Shown here: piece by piece, positions 33,990 to 45,849 of the stretch
Position numbering within the stretch: position 1 is the stretch's first letter
Layout of the letters: every line of letters begins with the position of its first letter
Assembly: GCA_930367215.1 (NCBI GenBank)
Contig: OV884059.1
Coordinates: 49,384,957 to 49,448,956, forward strand
Reading direction: 5' to 3'
DNA from: Pollenia angustigena
Taxonomy: Eukaryota > Arthropoda > Insecta > Diptera > Polleniidae
DNA: 64,000 bases
Notes under the pieces: generated by a model
Told to the model about the DNA's origin: nothing
The model's database searches: none
What the model saw: only the letters and a program-made list of their open reading frames with translations
Made by a program: the position numbers and the translations under genes

Positions 33990-34452
33990 AATAAGAGTGC
34001 TATATTCGGCTATGCCGTATCGTATGTAAGAACAACAAGAAGTTATACCTACATATAAATATTGTTCTTTAGATAGGTATAAATGAATTTAAATTGAGCA
34101 CCGCCAACTTTTCATTTCGTCATGCCGAAGAATATGACAAAATCAAAAAATTTATATATCTAAATCCGTTTCCTTTTTTGCCAAAGTTGATGTTTGAAAT
34201 TCGTTACATAATTTTTTTTTATTTAATCTTAAAATCGTGTTTTAAAACATAAAAGAATTAAATAAAAAAAAATTTATTTTTGAGACTTGAACTCGCAATC
34301 TTACGAGCCTTAAGCGAAAACTTAGACAACTCAGCTACGAGCGGTTTTACTGAAGAGGCGTTAAATTAAAATATATTGAGAGCTATTATGGACATACGTA
34401 CATGTGTGTGCGTAAAAAACACATTAAAATCCACCACTTGTGGTGAAGAGTA
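33990..34452. mobile_element. Short H1 copy
   Basis: The left end is caaataagagtgctatattcgg. The right end is ccacttgtggtgaagagtata at 34430-34452. It is about 460 bp and carries a tRNA-like segment in the middle. Confidence 0.55.
34272..34345 (-). repeat. tRNA-like (SINE-like) segment
   Basis: On the minus strand it reads CGTAGCTGAGTTGTCTAAG (A-box-like) and, about 35 bp later, GAGTTCAAGTCTC (B-box-like), followed by an A-rich stretch. It looks like a degraded tRNA-derived sequence, not a functional tRNA: no full cloverleaf could be drawn. A sister copy is at 36797-36872. Confidence 0.5.
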
Positions 34453-36780
34453 TAAAAAAACAACAAAAAGCCGCAACCAAGAAAAATGCAAGAAGAGATC
34501 AACGTAGCAACAGCTTATTAGACGAAACACAATAACAACAATTACTACAATAAGAGATAAAAATAAAATGCACCAACAACAACAATTACGAAAGCAATGC
34601 CTTCATACAAAAACAGTGCTGCACAACTAATACAATTTTTACAACCAAAATTTTTGAAAATGTTACCAAATGTGAAAAAATACAACCAAATTTAAAATGC
34701 CTTTTATAAATTGAGAAAATCATTAAAATTTAGTTTAAGTTGCATTGTAATAAAAGGGTTAGATATGTGCACTTTATAGCAAAATAATAATTATAAGTCA
34801 AGAAAACAAAACAAAAAATTAAATTATTTTACATATTAAAAACATAACGAAAAACCTAATTACCCCCAATTCCACCAGGTTCCGTTAAAACTAACTATTA
34901 CTTTAACTTCCAGTTAACAATGTGTTTTGACACCTATAACTGATAGTAAATTATAACTGAACTTGATGAAATTGGGGGTAAAAGTTTTTATTTATTCGAT
35001 ACTTTTTTCGAAAAAAATATTTTTATTTTATAGAGTTAAACCCGTAAAATTTCCATACGAAATTCAGTATGTGGGCAATTCCACGCATAAGTCTACCATA
35101 AATGGAAAAAATTAATACCTGATTTTGGTAGCTAAAATTCTTAAGTATGGTGGCAACATTATGTTACTTTTAAGTTTTTGTAGAAAGAACCAATGAATTT
35201 TACAAGGGATGTCCCAAAATTAACGCATCAAAAGTAAGTCTTTATTTTATCACTGCATACATCCAGAAAAAAGTTGTTACAGAAGTTGTTATAAATGTAG
35301 TTATAGAAGAAAGATTCTAAAAAATTAGTAAAGATGCTATTCATTTTGAAAAAGTAAGCAAAGTTTTTACTGGGAATTTTTTGATATTTTATTATTATTA
35401 TTTTTTTAAAGATGTAATAATATTACTATTAAATTAAGCTTGAGGTCTCTTTTTTATAAAAAATATTAAATTTATTTAATCCAATATTTCGGCACTCCGT
35501 TGTGTTTCTTGAATGTTTGCCAAAATTAACAATTTTTAACAAATTTAACAAAAAGTAACAATTTTCAATTAAATACAAAAAAGTTGAAAGAAAAAGTTGA
35601 TGAAAAAATACATTTTTTAAGATTTTAAAACATTTATATTTGTTATTTCTAAAAAGAGTTTGTTTTGAATTATTTTTGTTTTAAAGTTGGTTTCTAACTT
35701 ATTATTAGGGATTTCCTTTAGGTGATGTTTATATTCAAAAATAGCATTTTAACGAGATTATTAGTTATATTTTGTATCTTTCAAATAATTTTAGAGTTCC
35801 TATTTTATGCGCTGTGATTTCAGTTATAACGTTTCATGTAAAATTCCATAAATTTTAAAATTATATTGTTAAATCAATGTATTTTTGAAAAATCTTTAAA
35901 ATTCCTATTTGTATTTTCAAATATGTATTTAAATATATCTACTTCTGGAAATAACCTAAATTTAGAACATTTAATTTATATTCAAGTTTTAAGAAACACT
36001 AAAACGACTTTTGTGTAATTTTTCAGTCATTTTCTCAAATCGATTTCGCATGATTTTATGCACTTCCTACTTTAAGTCCTACTAACCTTTAATATTCTTA
36101 AAATCAAGAAAAGCTACGCTCAATTAAAAAACATAATTGAAATCTCCATCGATTAAAACTTCATATGTTTTCGAAAATGGCCGTTTTTAATATAAAAATC
36201 TCAAATGGCAATATTTTTCTTAGAAAATATCTTAAAAAAATTATTTGGTTGCAGTTTTGAAAGGGTTTTTTATTTTCGATAAAGTACAAAAACTTCCGTT
36301 CATTGGTAACAAATAATGAAGAAATCATAGTACACAATACAAATTATTTGAGCTCGTAAAATTTTGTATCAATAAAAACATATTCGTACTTATTATCATT
36401 TAGAAAAAAAGTAACCAAAATGAATAAAATATTCACATCTCTACATTGAAAAAAAATATAACCAATTTTGGTTAGAAATAACAAAAAAAGGCAGCTCAGT
36501 ATATAAATAACTTTTGCTCATTCATACATACTCATGTGCATACATATCTTTGCAATTGGTTAACCTATCTTTGCAATTGGTTAACCTACTAGTTAGTATG
36601 GATTTAATTAAATTACATACAACTTTTTATGTACATATGTATATGCTTGTTTAAATAAAATAAAACACTGTGTCATTGCCAATAAAATGAAAATATCGAA
36701 AAGCTTTATAGGTAATTTTAAAATCGTTTTTAGGACATAAACAAATCAAATAAAAATAAAAAAAACACCTGTACTAATAA
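34453..36780. other. AT-rich block without genes
   Basis: There is no recognisable coding sequence. Visible content is a MITE at 34863-34978, a (caa)-rich patch at about 34530-34580, and a 21-bp exact tandem duplication 'atctttgcaattggttaacc' at 36547-36588. Confidence 0.5.
34863..34978. mobile_element. Small MITE, CCCCCAATTCCACC ends, copy 2
   Basis: It is 116 bp with complementary ends (CCCCCAATTCCACC and CCCCCAATTTCATC). TA flanks both sides (34861-34862, 34979-34980). It is related to 32082-32203. It looks like a Tc1/mariner-driven Stowaway-type MITE. Confidence 0.75.
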
Positions 36781-36796
36781 AAAAAAAAAATAATAA

Positions 36797-36872
36797 CCTG
36801 AAACCTGAAACCTCACGAGTCTTAGCCTGCAAGTTACACAACTAGACTACGAACGCTCTTACTGAGAAAGCG
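36797..36872 (-). repeat. tRNA-like (SINE-like) segment, second copy
   Basis: The minus strand reads CGTTCGTAGTCTAGTTGTG and then GAGGTTTCAGGTTTCAGG. It is more degraded than 34272-34345, but the flanking 'cgttaaattaaaatatattgag' is the same, so both are parts of one repeat. Confidence 0.4.
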
Positions 36873-37108
36873 TTAAATTAAAATATATTGAGTCAACGTG
36901 TTTGTTTCTTTATTCTGTTTATGGGCTTGTATGCTTAAAATTAAACGCATTAAAATAAATAAAAAAAAATAAATAAAACAACAACCACAAGGGATTTTTT
37001 TGGATAAATTAGAGGCAGTCGTGGCTCTATCGTCATATCTCAGCCACTCGTGGACCGATCTATCTGAATTTCAATAGGACGAAATGGTAGACTATATGTG
37101 ACATAAAT

Positions 37109-37289
37109 TTTTTATTTTTTTTAATTGTTTTTTTTTTTTTTTTTTTTTTTTTAATTTTATAAGCTAATCCCGCGAAGCTCTATGCTTGTCTGCAGGAAAG
37201 AAACCAGAGTCTCTGGCGGGAATCGAACCCGCAACCTCGGCGCTGATAGACTAGCTCGCTACCAGCTAGCCTACCGGGGCACTCAACAA
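37109..37289 (-). mobile_element. tRNA-derived SINE
   Basis: On the minus strand it starts near GTTGAGTGCCCCGGTAGGC, with an A box (TAGGCTAGCTGGTAGCGAG) and a B box (GGTTGCGGGTTCGATTCCC). It ends in an A-rich tail (the poly-T at 37127-37152 on the plus strand). The H1 body at 12103 reads directly from 'gtgacataaat' to 'ataacctgg', so this interval is an insertion. The Pol III promoter is internal and well preserved. Confidence 0.75.
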
Positions 37290-37514
37290 CCTAGCCGCTA
37301 TCATGTCTGGAGTCTCCGGAAAACACATATCAAACGTAAGACGGACAGACGGACGGATATCGTTAAATCAACTTCTCTCCTCATAAGGACCCAGAATATA
37401 TATACTTTATAGGGTCTAAGATCAATATTGTAGAAATTACAAACGGAATGACAAACTTATATATACCCTTTTCCACCTGTGGTGAAGGGTATAATTAAGA
37501 AAATATATAAGCGT

Positions 37515-37670
37515 TTATCTCGGCTTAAATAAACAGAGATAAAATCAAAAATTATTTAACAAATTTATTTGTAAAAGACAAAGAATTTAAATATCTCGGC
37601 TTAAACAGAGATAATAAAAAATTTATACATAGTGACATTGTCTAAAAAACAACAACAAATAACCGCCAGT
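37515..37670 (+). repeat. Leader repeats of the BEL element, continued
   Basis: 'tctcggcttaaataaacagagata' is present twice more, followed by the region just upstream of the gag start. This confirms that the H1 block interrupted the leader. Confidence 0.6.
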
Positions 37671-38808
37671 ATGGCAAATATTCCCACAATTTTGGAACGT
37701 CAAAAAGTGATTGGTGACGAAATTGTATGTATTCTGACAAGTTTGAGCGAACGACGGGTTTTGTAAGATGTCAAACTCTGTCAAATAACTTTGCGAGGAT
37801 ATAATCTCAATTATGGAAACTTTAACAATAGGAAGTATATCAATAAAAAAAATTCAGTTAGAAGCTAAATATCAGCGCATGCTAAAAGAATTTGACATGG
37901 TCGCAGGGTCAAAATAGCGAAATGAATTGATAGAAACAGAAGATCATTATTTTAATGCGCTCATACTAATAAATAGTAAAATAGAAGAAGGATCAACAAA
38001 TACCAATTCTGCAAAATCTATAGAATTTTCCAGTTCAGCAAACCTGTCAAAAATAAAATTTCCGGAATTTGATGGGAATATAAATGATTGGGCATCTTTC
38101 TATGATTTATATAAAAACCTAGTTCACGATTGCAGTCAGCTTTCTGAAGTAGAAAAGATGTACCGTCTTACTACATCATTTAAAGGCGAAGCAAAAAGGT
38201 TGGTTCAACATTTGAATATAACTTCAAATAATTATGAAGCAGCTCTAGAAATCCTTAAACAAAGGTATGAGAATCATAGACTGCTATTTACTAATCAGGT
38301 TGACATATTGCTGGATCAACCAATAGTGAATAGTGAATCATCATCAAGTCTAAAGCAACTTTTGGATTCAACAAATAGTTGCATTTACGCACTCAAGGGG
38401 ATGAAGTTGAAATTAGAAGATGCTGAACCATTTATAGCACGAATAATTATTAGAAAATTGGATAAAGAAGGACTGCGGCATTATGAACAGACTATGAAGA
38501 AATCCAAAGAAATTCAAAGCCTTGAAGATGTAATGGAGTTTCTGGAACAACAGGTTCAAGCACTGGAATCAGTTTCAAAAGGGCAGTTGAAAAAGGAATT
38601 AAAAAGAACCCCTAAAGAAATGAGCAAAACATCAAATTCATTTCACTCAGTACAAAAATCATGCCTTCACTGCAATCTAAGCAACCACACCACACCGGAA
38701 TGCAGAAAGTATTTAGCTGTGTCAACGGCGGAGAGACGAAAATTAGCATATGACAACAGATGGTGCTTCACCTGCATAGAACATAAAAAAACCAACAAAT
38801 GGTGCTGA
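37671..38808 (+). pseudogene. BEL/Pao gag
   Basis: The start is at 37671 (MANIPTILERQKVIGDEI). A frameshift occurs before 37813 and a nonsense codon at 37915. The main frame then runs with KIKFPEFDGNINDWASFYDL and YRLTTSFKGEAKRLVQHL, the conserved gag core of BEL/Pao elements. A Cys/His knuckle follows (CLHCNLSNHTTPEC, about 38665, and CFTC). A TGA at 38806 separates it from the protease, but the frame is the same, so gag and protease were one polyprotein. The product would form the particle shell. Confidence 0.88.
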
Positions 38809-39309
38809 AGCAAAATAAAATTCTGTCATTGTGGAAAAGGACACCATAAAACTCTTCACACTAATGAAGAAATAAAAGAAAAAACTCGCACATCATCAAT
38901 GACCACGAAAGATTCTACTACAACATCTGTACTTTTAGCAACAGCACAAGTGAAAGTACAGGCAGCAAACGGGAAACACTTAATTTTGAGAGCATTAATT
39001 GATCAAGGTTCTCAAATAACCACATTGTCAGAAGAAGCTTCTCAACTTTTATGTCTACCAAAAACAAAATGCAAAACCGAAATTCATGGACTTGGAGGTG
39101 CAGTGGTGGGAGTATCAAGCTCAAAAGTAAAATTGATATTAAGGCCAAGGTTTTTAAGCAACAACTTAGTGGAAACGGAAGCGCTAATATTGCCTCGTCT
39201 AACAGGAGCTCAACCGAGTTATTCATTTGAAAATGACATGAAGGAATGGAACAACTTTATTCTTGCGGATCCTGCCTTTAATGAATCGGATATTTATTTA
39301 TTAAATTAA
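38809..39309 (+). pseudogene. BEL/Pao aspartic protease
   Basis: After the nonsense codon the frame continues through a second knuckle (CHCGKGHHKTLH) to LRALIDQGSQITTLSEEASQ at about 38985-39045. This is the D-x-G-S active-site loop of BEL/Pao retropepsins, followed by LGGAVVGVSSSKVKL. It ends at SDIYLLN, where a LINE is inserted. The protease would cleave the polyprotein. Confidence 0.87.
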
Positions 39310-41135
39310 GTCTATGGATACAATCCTTACAGACTAAATATTAAATTTAACAATTTTTCTCAATATAACTGCAGTTAAATGTTTAAACTTAAAATAATAT
39401 TACGTTTAATTACATCAACATTTAAAGAAAAATCTACAAAATTAAACATTTCATTAAAACAACAACATAATTTCCTAAACGGGTCTGCCATCTCGTAGTT
39501 TGTTCTAAAAGTTTTAACATATAGTGGTTGATTAAATCTTAATGTGCGTTGAGGAACATTCAATGATATTTTACTTTAAAGAAAATCTGATAAAACATTT
39601 CCGTTTAAAAGATTTACAAGAAATGAAACGTTAAGCATAATTCTTCGGCTTTTTAATGTTGGCAGTCGAATCAAAGCAAGTCGTGATGAATATGATGGAA
39701 GCGCAGAAAAGCCTCTATAAGCATCTCTTAAACAAAATAGTAAAAACTGTTTCTGAACAGATTCAATAAGATTAATGTGAACGTTATAGTAGGGGTCCTA
39801 TACAATTGAGCCATACTCTAAAATCGGTCTTACAAGTGACGTGAATAATCTTTTGGTAATAAAGGGGTCCTTAAATTCTTTTGCCCATCGTTTGATGAAA
39901 GCCAAGATTCCTCGAGCTTTATTAACAGCCATCATGATATGTTGTACAAAGTTTAATTTTCCATCCAACAAAACACCAAGATCCATAATTACGTTAACTG
40001 ATTCCAGTTTATGACCACTGATATAATAGTGACCAAGAGCGTCACGCCTTCTCGAAAAAGTCATGTGCTTGCATTTTTTGAGGTTAAGTTGCATTAAATT
40101 AATGTTACACCAATTATAAAAATTATCCAAGTCCTTTTGGAGATAATTATTATCTGGTAAATGCTTGAGGCTTAAAAATATTTTAGCATCGTCTGCGAAC
40201 ATCAGTATATTAGAATAATTTATTGCTTCAGGCAAATCGTTGATGAAAAGTAGAAATAAAATTGCGCCCAGGTGACTTCCCTGCGGAACACCGGATTTTA
40301 CCAAAATATTTCTTGAATTTGCAGAATTAAATTTAACGGACTGTGTTCTGCATAACAGATATGACTTTAACCAGCTTAAATAAGTATTATCGAAACCCAT
40401 TTTATCCAATTTTTTAAGCAGAAGCTTGTGATTAACTTTATCAAAGGCTTTACTGAAGTCAGTATAAATGACATCTGTTTGTTGACCAAGAGTAAATCCT
40501 TCATTAACCAAAGTAGTTAATTGTAGAATATAAGTCATAGCTGAAGATCCTTTACGAAACCCGTGTTGACATGGCGTAAGTAGGGGAGATACTTGATGAA
40601 CGAGAGAATCAGTAATACATTTTTCAAATAGTTTTGGAATAGCGTTTAATTTAGCTATGCCTCGATAATTTATTATATTTGACTTATTGCCAGATTTGAA
40701 TAAAGGAATAAGAAACGATTCTTTCCAAATTCTAGGGAAGTAGCCATATTTTAAAGAAGTATTAAATATAATTGATAAAGGTGTTGCAATAGCTGGTGCA
40801 CAGTTTTTCAAAAGACAACTTGGTATGCCATCTGGACCACACGACAGTGAGGATTTGAAGTTTTTTAAACATTTTATTATGTGCGTAGTGTCAAGTAATG
40901 GGAATGATATTGTTTGAATGGAGTGAACATTAAATGGATAGGGTTCATCATCATCGTATTCGGCATTAGAGTAAGTAGAGGCAAAAAATTCAGCGAATAA
41001 ATTGCTAATGTCTGATTCATTGCTTGACTCTGTACTTAAATATTTCATACATGATGGGGTGCCGTAATTCTTACTTTTTTAGTTAACAAACTTAAAGAAC
41101 GACCTCAGATTACGATTAAAACTATGTTTCATTGT
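39308..41135 (-). pseudogene. 5'-truncated LINE (CR1/Jockey group) in BEL pol
   Basis: On the minus strand the frame begins inside the region ahead of the RT (NLRSFFKFVN) and runs through NYRGIAKLNAIPKLFEK, YTDFSKAFDKVNHKLLL, GVPQGSHLGAILFLL and FADDAKIFL. Nonsense codons lie at about 39798 (Trp to TAG after YGSIV) and 39564. The frame continues to 39375. The BEL protein frame joins across it from SDIYLL to GGDIIPHIIKEG with only a short shared aatt. 5' truncation is typical of LINE insertion. The sister family member is at 57940-59655. Confidence 0.85.
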
Positions 41136-41148
41136 AATTGGAGGCGAT

Positions 41149-42087
41149 ATAATTCCACATATAATTAAAGAAGGTGTAGAGAAAAAAGAGGCATTTTGGC
41201 GCAATTAACAATTTTCGGGTGGATACTTTCGTGTGTAATTAAATGAAAAACAAAATCTGAAAAGGTCGTGTCAGCTATCACCAACCTAGAACGTTTTTGG
41301 GAAATTGAAGAAATACCATTAGACGCCAATAATCAGGAAGAAGATGAATTCTGCCAAGAACTTTTTAAAACTACAACCAACATTGATGACTCCAATCGAA
41401 TAGTGGTTAATTTACCGATTAAAAAAGATGACAACGAACTTGGTGAGTCAAAAAAGCAGGCAGTAGCTAGATTGCATTCGATGGAGAAAAAATTTGATTC
41501 AAGCCCTAAATTAAAAGAAGAATACATACGTTTTATGGAAGAATATAAACGATTGGGTCACATGAAGTTAGCAGCTAATTCCAGTGGAAAATACTATCTT
41601 CCTCATCATGCAGTTATAAGGGAAAGCAGTTTAACAACAAAGCTCAGGGTAGTGTTCGGTGCATCAGCCAAAACAACAAATGGCAAAAGTTTGAATGATA
41701 TTATGTATACGGGTCCAAAATTACAAAAAGATATTTTTGATATCATATTAAAATGGCGACAGTGAAAATATGTCATGATTGCAGATGTAGAGAAAATGTA
41801 TAGACAAGTGAAAGTCGCAAACAAATTTCAACCATATCAACATATTCTTTGGCGGAAAAGCAAGGAAGAATCGATAAAGGAGTACAAACTTTCAACAGTT
41901 ACATATGGCACAGCTTCAGCTCCACTTTTAGCTGTAAGAGCTCTTTTTTATATTGCTGACAACACTATAAATGAAAAAATAAAAAAATTATAAAAGAAGA
42001 CTTTTACATGGATGATCTGATGACAGGTGCCGATACAATTACTGAATGCCAAACAATTCATCATAATATTCTATATCAATTAAAAAT
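41149..42087 (+). pseudogene. BEL/Pao reverse transcriptase
   Basis: The frame resumes at DIIPHIIKEG, has a frameshift and a stop near 41200-41245, and then continues (41268) with LERFWEIEEIP, YYLPHHAV and KLRVVFGASAKT. A TGA lies at 41763. Next are DVEKMYRQV (catalytic Asp) and YGTASAP. After a stop at 41991 and a frame change, DFYMDDLMTGAD at about 42000-42035 is the catalytic Y-M-D-D box. It is interrupted right after by the 380-bp duplicated unit. Confidence 0.87.
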
Positions 42088-43390
42088 TTAATAGTTGAGT
42101 TAAATACATTCAATTTATAAAGTAACACTATCCAGTGAGACACAAAGAATGCTGACGAAGGCCGTAGCGGGCCAGAAAATGCATTACATTCTGCTGGTGT
42201 CTAATAATTGTAAATTTTTCTGTACAGAAAATATACCTCATTGCTTTCCAAAGGAAGGCTAAGGTAAAATGTAAAAAGAAAATACAATATATGTAAAAGT
42301 CTGGTAGTGTATAAAGTCATTTCTGAAAAATTTAAGGAATAGAACTATTACAAAAAAGCTTTATAAAATACATAACTGAAATTTAGCTCATAGAATAAAT
42401 TCGAAAAATGAAAAATGTTGAATATAATATAAAGTAACCTTCGGAAGGAAATAATTCCCAGTTTCTATTTGTTAAAATAGTTGAGTTAATTACATTCAAT
42501 TTATAAAGTAACACTATCCAGTGAGACACAAAGAATGCTGACGAAGGCCGTAGCGGGCCAGAAAATGCATTACATTCTGCTGGTGTCTAATAATTGTAAA
42601 TTTTTCTGTACATAAAATATACCTCATTGCTTTCCAAAGGAAGGCTAAGGTAAAATGTAAAAAGAAAATACAATATATGTAAAAGTCTGGTAGTGTATAA
42701 AGTCATTTCTGAAAAATTTAAGGAATAGAACTACAGTCAAATCCCGATAATTCGTACCCCGATAAATCGTAATTCCCGATAATTCGTAATAAACTGTCGG
42801 TCCCTTGAAAAAATCTCGTTAATTCGTAAAATTTCCATACAGTTTGGTCCCCTCGATAATTCGTAATTTTTTTTCAATCAAAGTCTTCTTTACCTCTTAT
42901 AAATCGTAATTGTTTGCTAACTACCACTTATAATTCGTAATAAAAACAACAAAAACATGGAAAGAATGATTTTTTGTTTACCACTATTTTATTTTTGCGT
43001 GGGTTTTTGCTTGTGTGTGGATTTATTTTCTTAAGATCAGTTTGTTACATGAATATATTTTAGTATAATTTTTATAGGTTTTATTTTTAACAATTGTTTT
43101 TAATGTTTTTTTTTATCGTTTTAGTAAATAAATTGGAAAACCCCGCTTATTCGTTTTTATTTTATTTTAACCCCGTTAAATCGAAATCCCGCTTAATCGA
43201 AAACCCCTATAATTCGTAAGAAATGGCCGGACCCTTGCGATTACGAATTATCGGGATTCTACTGTATTACAAAAAAAAAAGCTTTATAAAATACATAACT
43301 GAAATTTAGCTCATAATAAATTCGAAAAATGAAAAATGTTGAATATAATATAAAGTAACCTTTGGAAGGAAATAATTCCCAGTTTCTATT
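42088..43390. repeat. 380-bp unit in tandem duplicate within BEL pol
   Basis: The sequence from 'agttgagttaa(a)tacattc' to 'cccagtttctattt' is present twice (42091-42470 and 42472-43390). The second copy is split by the MITE at 42734-43264. Copies share rare phrases such as 'gacgaaggccgtagcgggcc'. The reverse complement of its right part occurs at 10001-10530. BEL coding resumes with GFNLRKWLSN right after it. The copies are nearly identical, so the duplication is recent. Confidence 0.8.
42734..43264. mobile_element. pogo-type MITE, 531 bp
   Basis: The ends are CAGTCAAATCCCGATAATTC and CAGTAGAATCCCGATAATTC. TA flanks both sides (42732-42733, 43265-43266). The first tandem copy (gaactattacaaaa at about 42350) is the empty site. 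The interior repeats 'gataattcgtaa' many times and has no ORF. Confidence 0.9.
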
Positions 43391-44248
43391 TGGATTCAAT
43401 TTAAGAAAGTGGTTGTCAAATAAAAAAAAAAAATAACTGAAGGTGTTTGCAGTTTCACACAAAACGAGCTAATGCAGATCAAAGATGACGAATCAGTAAA
43501 AACTCTGGGGTTACAATGGGATCCATGTTTGGACATCTTTAAATTTAATATTAACTTTTCATCCGACAATAAAACTACTAAAAGACATGTTCTATCCGAA
43601 GTAGCTACGATTTTCGATCCTTTAGAATGGTTGTCACCAGTTACAGTTCTTGCAAAGCTGTTCATACAAAAATTGTGGTTGTTGCAGACTAAGTGGGACG
43701 AAGTAATATCCGATGATCTAAAGAAAGAATGGCAAGTTTTCAAAACTAATATGCATTGTCTACAAGAAATTTGTGTGCCTAGATGGGTGCAGTTAACAAC
43801 TACCTCTAAATATGAGCTGCATGGTTTTGCGGATGCATCAGAAAAAGCATATGCAGCTGTGATTTATATAAAAATCGAAAACAATGTGACACTTCTTACC
43901 GCCAAAACAAAAGTAAATCCTATGAAAAATAGGAAAACTTTGCCGAAATTAGAACTTTGTGCTGCACACCTTTTAGCAAAATTACTACAAAAGGTATCCA
44001 ATATTATTGATGAGCAACAAATGATCTATGCTTGGAGTGGCTCAACAATAACTCTATCATGGGTCAAAAATAAAACAAACAAAGATAAGTTCATTAGAAA
44101 TCGGGTAGCAGAAATAAACAACATTATACCTAATGCGATATGGAAGCATGTAAGAAGCCAAGATAATCCAGCAGATGTTGCATCACGAGGAATTTGCGCC
44201 ACACACTATTATCACACCCATTATGGTGGCATGGTCCAGTATGGCTGA
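43391..44248 (+). pseudogene. BEL/Pao RNase H region
   Basis: It begins GFNLRKWLSN and, after a short disturbed stretch, runs TLGLQWDPCLDIF and FDPLEWLSPVTVLAKLF (BEL/Pao connection domain). RNase H motifs follow: HGFADASEKAYAA, LPKLELCAAHLLA, and YAWSGSTITLSWV, where the usual T-D-S-T Asp is Gly. QDNPADVASRG is intact. The lost Asp is expected to inactivate RNase H. A frameshift ends the frame near 44190-44248. Confidence 0.85.
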
Positions 44249-45830
44249 AAAAATCATTAGCGTTTTGGCCAAATAAAATAGAAACATCCGAACAAGTACT
44301 GTTATTGTCTACTGCATCAGAAACTAGCAAAATTCTTAGAGATTTAATTAACAAATATTCCAATTACTCTAAACTTCAAAGAGTGGTTGCATTCATATTA
44401 AAGTTCATTAACAAATTGAAAGGCAAATCTAATAATTCACAATATCTTTTAGTAAAGGAATTAGAAGATGCTGAAAAACTAATAATACGATGTCATCAAG
44501 AATACGAATTTTTTCAAGATATTAAAGATTTAAAGAAGTATAATACAGTCAATAAAAGCAGTAAAATAGCCAACCTGTTTCCTTTCATCGATAAGGATGG
44601 TCTACTTCGTGTCGGTGGTAGATTACAAAACACTAATTTATCATTCAATCAACAGCATCCGGTCATCATGAAGAAATCACACTTGGTAAATGTTATAATC
44701 AATAAATACCATAATATTACTCTGCTGGTGGTAGTCGTATAATGGAATCTACCTTGCGAAGAAAATATTGGATTATAAATATGAAAAATAATATTAAAAA
44801 ATGTATACGGAACAGCACTAAATGCATTCGATTTGGTCAGGAAAAGGCTCAACAACTGATGGGATCTATTCCAGAATCAAGGTTTACCATTTCAGCTCCA
44901 TTTAAATACGTTGGTCCTATTCAAATGAAATACTCTAAAGGCAGAGGGCAAAGGTCCTACAAGGGCTACATTGCTGTATTTGTGTGTATGGCAACAAAAG
45001 CAATTCATCTGGAAGCAGTGAGTGAACTTACTTCAGAAGCATTTTTAGCCGCTTTAAAACGATTCTTTTCAAGACGAGGCGTCTGTTCTGATATTTATTC
45101 GGATAACGGAACAAACTTCGTTGGAGCTTCTAGAAAATTAGATAAAGATTTTATTAAAGCCCTTCAACATAACAAAACAATAATTCCAATCATGGCATTT
45201 TATTCCTCCGGCAGCCCCTCACTTTTGAGGGATATGGGAAGCTTGCGTAAAATCTGTAAAATTTCATTTGAAAAGAACAATTGGTTAATCAAAACTTACC
45301 TATGAAGAAATGAGTACCTTACTGGTACAGATAGAAGCAATATTGAATTCACGACCCCTAGTTAGTTTGAATGATAATGAACCAGAAAACATCGATGCAT
45401 TAACTCCAGCCCATTTTCTTATTGGAAGGCCTATCAACCAATATCCAGAACATTTTGAGGATAACCCTATTACCTCACTGAATAGGTGGAAACTAATTCA
45501 AAAATTTAGAAAAGAATTTTGGACTCGATGGAGGGATGAATATCTAACTACTCTTCAACAACGCAATAAATGGAAGTTTCCGTCAGAAAATTTAAAAGAA
45601 GGATCTATAGTTTTAATTAAAGATGAAAATACTCAGCCAGCTAGTTGGCCATTGGCAAAGGTTTCTGAGGTTCATGGCGGAAAGGATGGAAAAGTAAGGG
45701 TGGTCACCTTGAAGACAAAAAACACTTCATTGAAAAGACCAATAAATAAATTATGTCCTTTAATAAATGCTGAAAATAAAGAAGTTATATTGCCGCCAGT
45801 GACTTGTTGTTTCGCAAAAATAAAAAAACC
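44190..45830 (+). pseudogene. BEL/Pao integrase
   Basis: The N-terminal zinc-binding part (HPVIMKKSHLVNVIINKYH, then C-x6-C around 44805-44830) follows LWWHGPVWL. Frameshifts lie near 44725, 45200 and 45305. The catalytic core shows FKYVGPIQMK, where family members have several more residues including the first catalytic Asp, so that residue appears deleted. DIYSDNGTNF keeps the second Asp, and GIWEA keeps the Glu in another frame. The C-terminal part (45310-45830) has ALTPAHFLIGRPI and LKEGSIVLIKDENTQPASWP. It inserted element cDNA into the genome. Confidence 0.86.
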
Positions 45831-45849
45831 GGAAATTAAAAAACTTAGG

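Larger units (their letters stand above)
17949..37494. mobile_element. H1 element block in the BEL leader, 19.5 kb
   Basis: The left end is CAAGTAAGAGTGCTATATTC with hairpin. The right end is ggtgaagggtataa, preceded by 'ggacccagaatatatatac'. The flanks gataaaaa and ttaagaaaata are contiguous in the neighbouring leader repeat at 17891, so the block sits between A and T without duplication, as for H1 copy 1. Internal H1 ends at about 33795-33914, 33990 and 34430-34452 show that at least two H1 copies are joined. Most of the block is later cargo: a Jockey LINE, hAT, pogo and SINE-like units. Confidence 0.65.

Noticed and set aside
43396..43743. 115-codon minus-strand ORF
   Set aside because: It is the antisense shadow of the BEL/Pao connection domain and RNase H coding region.
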